Shown in pieces: positions 15,938 to 23,613 of a DNA stretch of 64,000 nucleotides. The DNA lies in assembly GCA_018433675.1 (NCBI GenBank), contig JAHDQS010000001.1, forward strand, positions 106,232 through 170,231, given 5' to 3'. This DNA is from Clostridia bacterium (GTDB lineage Bacteria > Bacillota > Peptococcia > DRI-13 > SM3-B62). Made by a program: the position numbers and the translations under genes. Every line of letters begins with the position of its first letter. Within the stretch, counting starts at the first letter, position 1. The notes beneath the pieces were generated by a model. That model had not been told where the DNA came from. It worked only from the letters and a program-made list of their open reading frames with translations, and did no database searches.

Positions 15938-18130
15938 CTATAGAACCTCGCTTAACAGTCGCCAGTCCTTGCTTTTTATATCGTCATTGTAATTGTCAGT
16001 ACAAATGCAAAGCTCTTGACTTTGCTTATCTTGACGAATAATACCGCCTTTCAAATTATACTTGATAAGATATTTCTTTAAGACGGAGAACTTTTTTGGA
16101 GTATATTGGTCAATATCTTCGCTTTGCCCGGATTTTGTAAAGCCACCTTTGGTTTCAACCACCCAGACTCCATCCTTTGTGCCAACAATATAGTCTGGAT
16201 AAAAAGATTTTTGCTTGCCAAAATTGTCTTCATACACAATAGAGAAATATTCGATTCCCTTGTCTCCGTTTTTATAAAACCACTTAATTGCATTGCTTTT
16301 TTCGCAATACTTCTCAAATAATTTTTCAGACGCTGAGCGTACTTCAGCAGAGGATAAATAGCCTTTATAAACATTTCGGTTCATTTCAATCTGAGATTTA
16401 GAGCTACCATCGTATGTAAAAAGAAGTTGCTGCGGAAATGGGACAGGCTTTTCCGTAATGTTTTTTGCCGGCAAGCCATATCCCTCCATTTCGCTGGCCA
16501 TTGCCGCAACAATATCATCTTTTAACTTTTGTATATTGTTTATGACAAAAGCATATAAGTCCCTGACTCCGAGCTCTAATATTTTTTCAGTGCTTTTTAA
16601 ATCTTTTAAGAACAGTCTACGAAGCAATGTATTGATAGTGCTGTAATCAAGGCTAATTTTTAATCCGATTTCAGCTACACAATGGTGATATTCTTTTCCA
16701 TGCTTGTGAGTATTTAATGTTTCGTGAATATTGATTTCATACAGATTGTCAAACGACTCCTTGACAAGGGTAGCTATAGTTCCGGATTTCGTAGAATCAA
16801 CGATATCTTCCTTAAAGAAATATTTATGAGCTTCTAATCTTTTTTTGTTCTCAGTAACCTTGTCATCGATATGATAGGTTTTTTCAAAGTATTTATAAAT
16901 TACTCTTAGCGCCAACTTGGCATCTCTGGGGAAGGGAATGTCGGTCTTATATTCACTTATGATGGTGAATTTACGATGTTCCGGCTTTAAAAAAAGTTTT
17001 GCAGCATCGAGAGCACCTTTACCAAGACCTAACCTGACGCCCTCAGTAAACTTTTCATCCAGGGTATAAAGGTAACAACTGTCTAATAAACCATTTTCAT
17101 AATGTTTTGCTTCAGGCATACGACGTATACGACCTATAGTCTGAATTTCAAATGTTTCGCTCATATTATCGCGAAGCTTCACAAGTATCTGTGCCCGCGG
17201 GCAATCCCAGCCGGTTGCAATCGCCTGTTTAATAATAACAGCTACAGGTATGGCATTAGGCTCTTCTATTTCCTCAAGATTCTCCTTTTTATCGGCCAGC
17301 CAGACCGCAAGCTGATTGTTTTCATAAGAAATACCTTTAGAATCAAAATACGACTCCACTCGTTCAAGCAATGCATTTGAGCTGTTCGGCAGTTGAACGA
17401 TAATTAATGGATTGATGTCAATTTTTTGGCGCAAAAATTCCGAATTAATTTCTTGTTGCTTAGCTATTGCTTTTTCTATAAGGTATGTCACTTGATCATC
17501 GACACTAATGTCATGTTCAAAATTCTCATTAATGATCAAGACTTTTTTAATGAGACCTTCGGCAATAACATCCTCTTCCGAGATATCAACCATAAAAGCA
17601 TTTTTATAATTCTTAGGCGTTGCTGAACAGCGAATAATTTTATCGGTTTGAAAGCATTCAATTATATCATCAGCTTTGATGGTGTCATTTTGATGGGATT
17701 CGTCAACGATGATTATAAATGAAAGCCCGTTGTCCAATGCCTTATCAATATGTTCAAGAAAGTTTGCGCGCTCCCCATCTTTCAGAGCATTGTTACCTTT
17801 CTTTGTGAGCTTCTCCCAGTTTATAAAGCAAGCATCATTTTCCTCAAAGCCACTTGTCATCACGTCGGAAAGAAGTTTTGTAGAAGAACCATGAATATAC
17901 CTGTCCATTTTAGCTTTACTCTGTTCCTCAAGCCCTCCTTTGCCTGGAGTAAGCCAAACAAAAACCTTTTTGTCGAAACTTTTGAAATATGTATCCATAA
18001 AATGTGCAAGGATGATAGTCTTACCGCTGCCGGTACAGCTTTTCAAAACGACCTCCCTTTTGTCAGAAGTCATCCCATTAATCAGATCTTGAATTGCCCT
18101 TAGCTGAAATTTGGCAAGCGTTATATTCAT
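15938..18130 (-). CDS. res: Type III restriction enzyme, helicase/nuclease subunit
   Basis: About 730 residues. Superfamily 2 translocase: Walker A SCTGSGKTIILAHF (about residue 31), DExH box IIVDESHQ, motif III RCSATPKN, and motif VI QTIGRIRRMPEAKHY. At the C-terminus is the type III nuclease motif PDYIVGTKDGVWVVETKGG, a PD-(D/E)xK arrangement. With Mod it cleaves DNA at two head-to-head unmethylated sites after ATP hydrolysis. ATG at 18130 follows GGAGGG at 6 bases and lies 2 bases beyond the mod stop; a longer frame to 18145 lacks a site. Somewhat shorter than the better-known Res subunits of about 900-980 residues, but all motifs are present. Confidence 0.93.
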   Translation of the reverse strand: MNITLAKFQLRAIQDLINGMTSDKREVVLKSCTGSGKTIILAHFMDTYFKSFDKKVFVWLTPGKGGLEEQSKAKMDRYIHGSSTKLLSDVMTSGFEENDACFINWEKLTKKGNNALKDGERANFLEHIDKALDNGLSFIIIVDESHQNDTIKADDIIECFQTDKIIRCSATPKNYKNAFMVDISEEDVIAEGLIKKVLIINENFEHDISVDDQVTYLIEKAIAKQQEINSEFLRQKIDINPLIIVQLPNSSNALLERVESYFDSKGISYENNQLAVWLADKKENLEEIEEPNAIPVAVIIKQAIATGWDCPRAQILVKLRDNMSETFEIQTIGRIRRMPEAKHYENGLLDSCYLYTLDEKFTEGVRLGLGKGALDAAKLFLKPEHRKFTIISEYKTDIPFPRDAKLALRVIYKYFEKTYHIDDKVTENKKRLEAHKYFFKEDIVDSTKSGTIATLVKESFDNLYEINIHETLNTHKHGKEYHHCVAEIGLKISLDYSTINTLLRRLFLKDLKSTEKILELGVRDLYAFVINNIQKLKDDIVAAMASEMEGYGLPAKNITEKPVPFPQQLLFTYDGSSKSQIEMNRNVYKGYLSSAEVRSASEKLFEKYCEKSNAIKWFYKNGDKGIEYFSIVYEDNFGKQKSFYPDYIVGTKDGVWVVETKGGFTKSGQSEDIDQYTPKKFSVLKKYLIKYNLKGGIIRQDKQSQELCICTDNYNDDIKSKDWRLLSEVL

Positions 18131-18132
18131 GA

Positions 18133-19971
18133 TCAGCCCTCCCATTCTTTGTAATAATAATCAGGAATTATATTTACCATTATGTGCCGTTTTTTCAGCA
18201 TAGCTTCTTGTTCCCCGGAAACCAAAACATCATGCCCAAGATAAAGCTTACGACATTTTTTAAATTCGCCAATGTTTTGGATAAATACAGCCAATTCTTC
18301 ATCGGTTAATATAATGGCATGCTCTGAATTGCCTGTAAAATTGATGCCGTTTTCAAGTTCAACAAGTTCTCGGACATGGAGCAACAACTCGTCGGCATAC
18401 TCATAATACAGTTTTTCAGAGATTGGTACGAAATCAACCCTGTAGAATTTGAGCGAAGTTTCTATGCCTTCGCTGTAATGGCTTCCGTTTTCCAGTTTGC
18501 CAGTAATAACAGTGTGAAGACGTGGATATGTAACTTTCCGGCAGATATTACTTTCGTTATTGGTGCAAAGAATAAAACGGCGGTTCATATCTTCCTCGTC
18601 ATTCACACCCATAAGTGCGAGTCCTGTCGTCCCTGAGCCCGCAAAGAAGTCAAGCACTGTTGCATTTTCGCCGCAACAGGCTCGAATGACTTCGGAAATG
18701 AGGGAGACAGGCTTTGGGTATGAAAACCTCTTTTCACCACAAAAAATATCTTTTACCTCGGCTGTTCCTTTTGTTGTGAAGAACGCTTTCTCAGTCCAAA
18801 TCGTTGGAATATCTGAACCTACCGTTTGATTATCGCCAAAAATAAGAGTAGGGCAATCCATCCCTGAGCCTACTACCTGAAGTTGGCCGCTTTCCACCTT
18901 CTTGATAACACCCTCGGGCAAATATTGAACGCTATACTCATTAGGATTGACTTTTGACTTATTTTTACTAACTTTTATGTATCCTTTCGACCAGTCGTCC
19001 ATTAATCGTGTAGCTATAAGTCGCCAAACGCAATGTCCTCCTTTGCTGCTTACTGGCCAAAGTGCAGCAGTGCCGTTTGGAGCTTCTGCATAGTCAAAGT
19101 TGAAGTCTGCTGGATTACCAGTATATTTACCACTTTTAATCCTGTCGGCTAACGATTCTCCACATCCAACTATGTGCCCGCTTTTCCTATCAACAAAGAT
19201 GGGGTATGTTTGGTTTGGACGCTGTGTTTGTGTAAATGTAGCAAGTGTTAGCCCTTCAAAGGGAGAGCGCGCCTTGCCACCTGCAAATTTAACGGGATTG
19301 GGGATGAAGTCCTTTTTTGTTACGAATACCAAGTATTCCTGCAAATAATTGAATCCGCCAGATGGCTTACCGCCTGATGTCTGCACAGTTACTGTTACTA
19401 CTTGTTTACCAAGAAACAAATTTTCGCAAAGTAATATGAGATTGTTAAGCTCGTGATAGCCGATGCTAATTACAAGTACGCCTTCAGGAGCAAGCAGTTT
19501 TCGGGCAAGCTGAAGACGCTTGTCCATAAAAGACAGCCATTTACTGTGCCTAAAACCGTCCTCCTTATCCACAAAGCAATCATCATATACAAAATCATTC
19601 TGCCCTGTATTATAGGGTGGATCGATATAGATGAGATCAATCTTTTCCCTATGCGTCTTCTTCAACAGCTGGAGTACTGCAAGATTATCACCTTCAATAA
19701 GGAAATTCATTTGTCCACCATTGTTAATAAATAATTCCTTTTCTTCAGTAAGTACAGGGGTATGCGTATTTAAGAGCTCATCAATACCTTCTCGATGCTC
19801 CTCGAACACAAGCCCATATTTCCTAGCCTTAATTTCTTTTTCCAGTTCACTCAAATACAACAGCAGATTTTCTGTATTCTCATCCTGCTTAGCTTTGGCA
19901 ATATATGAACGAATATCTTTAATTTTGTTCACAAGGTTTTCTCTTTTTTGTTTTGATATATTTGTTGACAT
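18133..19971 (-). CDS. mod: Type III restriction-modification DNA methyltransferase
   Basis: 612 residues. Beta-class adenine methyltransferase: catalytic motif IV DPPYNTG (residues 117-123) precedes the S-adenosylmethionine-binding motif I VLDFFAGSGTTGLAL near the C-terminus, with the variable target-recognition region (about 190-390) between. N-terminal coiled-coil-like region (about 1-60). It methylates the asymmetric target recognised by the Mod-Res complex. The recognition sequence cannot be read from the protein. It precedes res by 2 bases and follows the HTH gene by about 30 bases, forming one operon. GGGGGC upstream of the ATG serves as ribosome site. Confidence 0.94.
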   Translation of the reverse strand: MSTNISKQKRENLVNKIKDIRSYIAKAKQDENTENLLLYLSELEKEIKARKYGLVFEEHREGIDELLNTHTPVLTEEKELFINNGGQMNFLIEGDNLAVLQLLKKTHREKIDLIYIDPPYNTGQNDFVYDDCFVDKEDGFRHSKWLSFMDKRLQLARKLLAPEGVLVISIGYHELNNLILLCENLFLGKQVVTVTVQTSGGKPSGGFNYLQEYLVFVTKKDFIPNPVKFAGGKARSPFEGLTLATFTQTQRPNQTYPIFVDRKSGHIVGCGESLADRIKSGKYTGNPADFNFDYAEAPNGTAALWPVSSKGGHCVWRLIATRLMDDWSKGYIKVSKNKSKVNPNEYSVQYLPEGVIKKVESGQLQVVGSGMDCPTLIFGDNQTVGSDIPTIWTEKAFFTTKGTAEVKDIFCGEKRFSYPKPVSLISEVIRACCGENATVLDFFAGSGTTGLALMGVNDEEDMNRRFILCTNNESNICRKVTYPRLHTVITGKLENGSHYSEGIETSLKFYRVDFVPISEKLYYEYADELLLHVRELVELENGINFTGNSEHAIILTDEELAVFIQNIGEFKKCRKLYLGHDVLVSGEQEAMLKKRHIMVNIIPDYYYKEWEG

Positions 19972-20001
19972 TCTGTTTTAGCCCCCAATAAAGAATCTTA
20001 C

Positions 20002-20211
20002 TTAAAATTTATACTTATCAAGCACCGGTTGGAGAGACTTGTTTTTTTTACAAAAATCAATTAATGTTCGCTGTGCCATTTTACTTGGAGTGACTTTTGC
20101 ATTCTCCCAACGGTTCACAGTTGCAAAACTAATATGCAACTCACGCGCTAAGTCCTCTTGGCTTATATTTAATAATGAACGAATTTCTCTTATCATCTGA
20201 GGATAATCCAT
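20002..20211 (-). CDS. XRE-family regulator heading the R-M operon
   Basis: About 69 residues, almost entirely a helix-turn-helix domain (MIREIRSLLNISQEDLARE, then HISFATVNRWENAKVTPS). ATG at 20211 is preferred, as GAGG lies 8 bases upstream; an in-frame GTG at 20220 is possible. The gene starts the operon that continues with mod and res about 30 bases downstream. A perfect palindrome overlaps its promoter, so it probably represses itself and the methyltransferase, like controller proteins of type II systems. HTH-only proteins of this kind are common next to restriction genes in Clostridia. DNA target is inferred. Confidence 0.85.
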   Translation of the reverse strand: MDYPQMIREIRSLLNISQEDLARELHISFATVNRWENAKVTPSKMAQRTLIDFCKKNKSLQPVLDKYKF

Positions 20212-20239
20212 TTTCTTCACCTCAACTTATATTGCATGT

Positions 20240-20269
20240 ATTATAACATTTGTTATAGTGTTTATCCAA
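20240..20269 (-). promoter_or_regulatory. Promoter and palindromic operator of the R-M operon
   Basis: On the minus strand TTGGAT (20269-20264), an 18-base spacer and a perfect TATAAT (20245-20240). The palindrome TATAACA-TT-TGTTATA (20242-20257, perfect 7-base arms) overlaps the -10 box and most of the spacer. A dimer of the HTH protein bound here would block RNA polymerase. Confidence 0.65.
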
Positions 20270-20284
20270 CACTAAGCTTTTTCA

Positions 20285-20640
20285 ATCGGTTAGGAGGCTC
20301 CCCATTAGTTGAGTATCCGACCTCCCACAGAACCGTATGTACCGTTCGGTATACGGCTCCTTCCATGCTTACACTCGAACAGCCTCGTAGTATTCGAGAA
20401 AATTTAAATATCCAGCTTTCTTGAGTCTCTCAGCAGAAATGGCTTTAACATTGATTGGGTTACGGGCACAGCGCCAGTAGCCCTTTCTTATATTTACACC
20501 TTCCCATGCTACCCAGTCCAGTATGCCTAACTTCTTAAGCGTCGTATATTGTTTATCGCGTTCTTTCCCTTTTCCACTGTTTCCAGATAACCATTCGGAT
20601 GCATCTCCGCAACCATTGATCTGTCTTTATCAGTAGGCTT
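20285..20640 (-). mobile_element. 3' remnant of a group II intron with broken maturase gene
   Basis: On the minus strand the sequence reads as the end of an intron-encoded protein: DQWLRRCIRMVIWKQWKRER, a stop, then after a frameshift YTTLKKLGILDWVAWEG and KGYWRCARNPINVKAISAER to a stop at 20369. About 10 bases later comes a domain V-like helix (20330-20359) starting GAGCCGTAT and ending ATACGGTTC, then domain VI-like sequence. Reverse transcriptase and the 5' ribozyme domains are absent. The distal stem of domain V looks shortened. This is an immobile relic; the exact 3' end is not certain. It fills most of the gap between the R-M operon promoter and tRNA-Ser(CGA); nothing else is seen there except the tRNA terminator. 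Confidence 0.8.
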
Positions 20641-20756
20641 TTCATGTCCGTATTTTTATGGCGTATTCTCCAAGCTGAGGCAAAATTAACATATCGCATT
20701 ATTGCATACGCGGCAAAAACCGCGGCGAAGCGAAGGCATATAAATGCTACATTTCA

Positions 20757-20786
20757 AACAAAAAAACCCCACGTTCAAAAAACGTG
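20757..20786 (-). terminator. Terminator of tRNA-Ser(CGA)
   Basis: On the minus strand CACGTT and AACGTG arms (20786-20770) are followed by GGGGTTTTTT, 17 bases beyond the tRNA 3' end. Confidence 0.75.
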
Positions 20787-20802
20787 AAGCCTTGATATCA
20801 AA

Positions 20803-20892
20803 TGGCGGAGAGGGTGGGATTCGAACCCACGGAACGTTTCCGCTCACACGATTTCGAGTCGTGCGCCTTCAACCGGACTCGGCCACCTCTCC
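20803..20892 (-). tRNA. tRNA-Ser(CGA)
   Basis: 90 bases including an encoded CCA. Acceptor GGAGAGG pairs with CCTCTCC; T-arm GGTTCGAATCC; anticodon loop CTCGAAA reads UCG; long class II variable arm typical of serine tRNA. Its 3' end faces the accessory island. Confidence 0.93.
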
Positions 20893-20986
20893 TCAACAGC
20901 CTAAACCTACACCCCTCATCTTATCGGACTGTAAGTTATGGACAACCGCACAATATTATACCACAAAACTCAAAGAAATTTCTTGC

Positions 20987-21682
20987 CTAATTTTTTATCT
21001 TTTCTATCTCGATAATAACAGGACGTACCTGATCATTAGTTGTGTACGTAAATAAAACCGCATCTCCCTCTTGGATCTCCAAAGAACTTAAGTTTTCTTT
21101 CAGCTCTTCGCTTAACTGGAAAGCACGATAAGCATTTTCATTCGGAACCCCGCTGATTTTGATTTCTACGGAGTTGCTATCTATTTGTCCTACGTATGTC
21201 CCTGAATCCTTTTTGTGTTCATCCGCTATTTTAAGTTCTTTTAGAGCAAAAGGTCTTGCATCCTCATGTGTTTCTAACAAAACATGGGGATACGTAAGAG
21301 CCATGGTAACAATTTCATCGGCGGCAGGGGATGAAACTTCTGCCGCTACGGATATTTCCTCTTCTCCCCCTGTCAAAACCACATTTTCAATCCCATAGCC
21401 ACCCGTGGGTTTTTCCCCGGCACTTATCAAGACATATGTTTTATCGTCCAAGGATAAGGAATAGACTCCTTCGGTCTGATAGTTTTCCTCATACCACTTC
21501 TTAAAGTCATCTTTATTTAACTCTCTAAACTTTGAGGAATTAAAATCAATGGCTTCATAGACCAATTCGCCTCTGACAGGCTCTGTGTTCTGAGGCGCTT
21601 CACGATCAAATAAATTGCAAACAACCAGTAATATAACTGCTGCTCCAATAGCCAAAATTATCAGCATTATCTTTTTTAACAT
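20987..21682 (-). CDS. PrcB-domain membrane-anchored protein
   Basis: About 231 residues. One N-terminal membrane helix or lipoprotein-like signal (IMLIILAIGAAVILLVVCNL), then an extracytoplasmic region whose first half contains YVLISAGEKPTGGYGIENVV and ends AADEIVTMALTYPHVLLE. This matches the PrcB C-terminal domain, found in proteins that associate with surface proteases. The last 70 residues (EIKISGVPNENAYRAFQL...) form a second small beta-rich unit. Start at 21682 is preferred because AAGGTGA precedes it; the frame upstream overlaps the tadA end. Function beyond the domain name is unknown. Confidence 0.7.
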   Translation of the reverse strand: MLKKIMLIILAIGAAVILLVVCNLFDREAPQNTEPVRGELVYEAIDFNSSKFRELNKDDFKKWYEENYQTEGVYSLSLDDKTYVLISAGEKPTGGYGIENVVLTGGEEEISVAAEVSSPAADEIVTMALTYPHVLLETHEDARPFALKELKIADEHKKDSGTYVGQIDSNSVEIKISGVPNENAYRAFQLSEELKENLSSLEIQEGDAVLFTYTTNDQVRPVIIEIEKIKN

Positions 21683-21702
21683 CCTATCACCTTCATTATT
21701 AT

Positions 21703-22191
21703 TCATTCTACATCCTTTGACGCAGATAGTGAAGTTTTGTTTTCTTTTCGCATTCTGCTGAAAAAACCCTGTAGTAATTCCTGGGCCTCTTTTTCCAACA
21801 CACCCGCCACTATCTTCAGTTCATGGTTGAAACCGGGAAATTGCAGCAAATTTATCAAGGTTCCTGCCGCCCCCGCTTTAGGATCGTCAACGCCATAAAC
21901 AACTCGCTCAATACGGCTTTGCAGCATGGCCCCGGCACACATCGGACAAGGCTCAAGGGTCACAAAAAGAGTGGCTCCATTAAGACGCCAACTCTTTTGT
22001 CTCTTGGCCGCCTCCCGCAAGGCAATAATCTCTGCATGAGACGTAGGGTCATGATCGTTTTCCTTGCGGTTATGACCCCGTCCTATGATTTTATCGCCTA
22101 AAACCACTACTGCTCCCACGGGAACTTCTCCTAAGACCAGTGCTTTTTTCGCTTCCTGTAAAGCTTCTCTCATGTATTTTTCATAATCCAT
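21703..22191 (-). CDS. tadA: tRNA-specific adenosine deaminase TadA
   Basis: About 162 residues with the zinc-dependent deaminase motifs TSHAEIIALREA (catalytic HAE) and PCPMCAGAM. It converts the wobble adenosine of tRNA-Arg(ACG) to inosine; that tRNA is encoded about 430 bases upstream, at 22623. Start at ATG 22191 gives the usual MxxYEKYMREAL N-terminus, with GAGG 11 bases upstream; the longer open frame to 22296 abuts the tRNA-Arg(CCT) gene and is unlikely to be translated. Full length for the family. Confidence 0.93.
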   Translation of the reverse strand: MDYEKYMREALQEAKKALVLGEVPVGAVVVLGDKIIGRGHNRKENDHDPTSHAEIIALREAAKRQKSWRLNGATLFVTLEPCPMCAGAMLQSRIERVVYGVDDPKAGAAGTLINLLQFPGFNHELKIVAGVLEKEAQELLQGFFSRMRKENKTSLSASKDVE

Positions 22192-22303
22192 TAAGCTTTT
22201 ATCCTCTGTTTTCTTAATACTTCCGGGCAATAAAAAGCCCGTCCAACTTCGCAAACAAAGATTGCTGCTGGGTCCCGGGAATATTGTTGTTTCCATAATA
22301 AAA

Positions 22304-22382
22304 TGGTGCGCCAGGCAGGACTCGAACCTGCGGCAGACGCGGATTAGGAATCCGCCGCTCTATCCAACTGAGCTACGGGCGC
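22304..22382 (-). tRNA. tRNA-Arg(CCT)
   Basis: Cloverleaf with acceptor GCGCCCG, D-arm AGCTCAGTTGGATAGAGC, anticodon loop TTCCTAA (anticodon CCT, codon AGG), T-arm GCAGGTTCGAGTCCTGC and encoded CCA. Confidence 0.92.
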
Positions 22383-22512
22383 ACTCAAAAATAACATAAC
22401 TATTCTTTTTTCTAAAATAAATTGGCGCACCTGACTTTTACCTCAATGGCCTTCGCCTGGAATATAAGTATAAGGTTTCACCGACTTTATGTCAAGTTTA
22501 AGGAAAATAAAA

Positions 22513-22537
22513 GAGGCTACTTAGCCCCTTTTTTTGT
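22513..22537. terminator. Hairpin with T-run between tRNA-Arg genes
   Basis: GGCT/AGCC arms around ACTT followed by CCCCTTTTTTT on the plus strand. The 240 bases between the two tRNA-Arg genes hold nothing else I recognise. Confidence 0.4.
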
Positions 22538-22622
22538 ATGGGTTAAAAAGTGGCTAAATTATGGCTAAATGCCTGATTGGGAAGAAATAACAAAACCGCA
22601 ATCGCTTGCGGCAGTAATCTCA

Positions 22623-22699
22623 TGGCGTGCCCGGCAGGATTCGAACCTGCGACCCTTTGATTCGTAGTCAAATACTCTATCCAGCTGAGCTACGGGCAC
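22623..22699 (-). tRNA. tRNA-Arg(ACG)
   Basis: 77 bases with acceptor GTGCCCG/CGGGCAC, anticodon loop CTACGAA (anticodon ACG, the TadA substrate), T-arm GCAGGTTCGAATCCTGC and encoded CCA. Confidence 0.94.
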
Positions 22700-22713
22700 A
22701 TTATAAATATTAG

Positions 22714-22808
22714 TGGCGGAGAGAGAGGGATTCGAACCCTCGATACAGGTTTAAGCCCGTATAATCGCTTAGCAGGCGACCGCCTTCAGCCGACTCGGCC
22801 ATCTCTCC
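22714..22808 (-). tRNA. tRNA-Ser(GCT)
   Basis: 95 bases, class II. Acceptor GGAGAGA/TCTCTCC, anticodon loop CTGCTAA (anticodon GCT, codons AGC and AGU), long variable arm, T-arm GAGGGTTCGAATCCCTC and encoded CCA. Confidence 0.93.
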
Positions 22809-22910
22809 ACGGTGACGTGCACATAACATTATACACACTCCGGCCTGAAAAATCAAATGCTAGTTTCAACCTATTGTTCCAACTGTTGTTCCACCCTATT
22901 ATGCTTCTGT

Positions 22911-23594
22911 TTACCCCATCATTATTCTTTCTAATTCCAAGGGCTCAACATACTTTCCACCCCGATAGGCCCGCATGTTTCCTCCTGAAATCTCATCTAT
23001 CAACGCCACGTGGTTATCCTCACCAACGCGTCCAAACTCAAATTTAATATCGTAAAGCTCTAAGTCCTTTTTGGCCATTTCTGCTTTGACGATTTCCCCG
23101 ATTTCTCTAGTCATATCAACTAAGACCCGGTATTCCTCTTTAGTCATTATCCCCAGCATTTCCAAAGCTTCGTCGGTAATCAGCGGGTCATTCCTTTCAT
23201 CGTCCTTTAAGGTTACTTCGACATAACCGTCAAGGTCATCAGCCTCGCTGCAATACTCGCCGTACCTTCTAAGGAAACTGCCAACCGCTTTATAGCGCAA
23301 AATAACTTCTACGCCTTGTCCAAAAATCTTGGCTGGTTTTACTGTCATGGTGGTATTCTCAATGTCTGCTGCTATAAAATGAGTCGGGATTCCTGCCGCA
23401 TTTATTTTTTCAAAAAATAATTTAGTCAGTTTGAGCCCCGCTTTACCGGCTCCTGCAATTGACAGTCCCACCGTGTTGGCTCCCGGGTCAAATACCCCGT
23501 CTGTTCCCGTAACATCGTCCTTAAATTTTAACAGGTAGTTCCCGTCCTCTTGTTTGTAAACGTTTTTTGTCTTGCCAACATAAATTTTCTCCAT
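22911..23594 (-). CDS. purC: Phosphoribosylaminoimidazole-succinocarboxamide synthase
   Basis: About 227 residues of SAICAR synthetase, which joins aspartate to CAIR with ATP in purine synthesis. Seen: YVGKTKNVYK near the N-terminus, FKDDVTGTDGVFDPGAN, RYKAVGSFLRRYG and LIDEISGGNMRAYRGG. It resembles the subgroup with a GTDG rather than SAFDG signature. ATG at 23594 with AAGGAGG about 10 bases upstream; the frame upstream runs into the preceding gene and is not used. No other pur gene is adjacent, so it stands apart from the usual purine operon. Confidence 0.9.
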   Translation of the reverse strand: MEKIYVGKTKNVYKQEDGNYLLKFKDDVTGTDGVFDPGANTVGLSIAGAGKAGLKLTKLFFEKINAAGIPTHFIAADIENTTMTVKPAKIFGQGVEVILRYKAVGSFLRRYGEYCSEADDLDGYVEVTLKDDERNDPLITDEALEMLGIMTKEEYRVLVDMTREIGEIVKAEMAKKDLELYDIKFEFGRVGEDNHVALIDEISGGNMRAYRGGKYVEPLELERIMMG

Positions 23595-23613
23595 TATTAA
23601 AAACCTCCTTATC

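Noticed and set aside
20744-21055. Plus-strand open frames over the tRNA-Ser gene with GGxGGIRTHG/GFEPT-like peptides
   Set aside because: These are translations of tRNA sequence, a well-known annotation artefact; the tRNA on the minus strand explains them.
22304-22432. Short repeat of GGTGCGCCA near tRNA-Arg(CCT) as a possible attachment site
   Set aside because: The second copy is only nine to ten bases, inverted relative to the tRNA end, and no integrase lies nearby.
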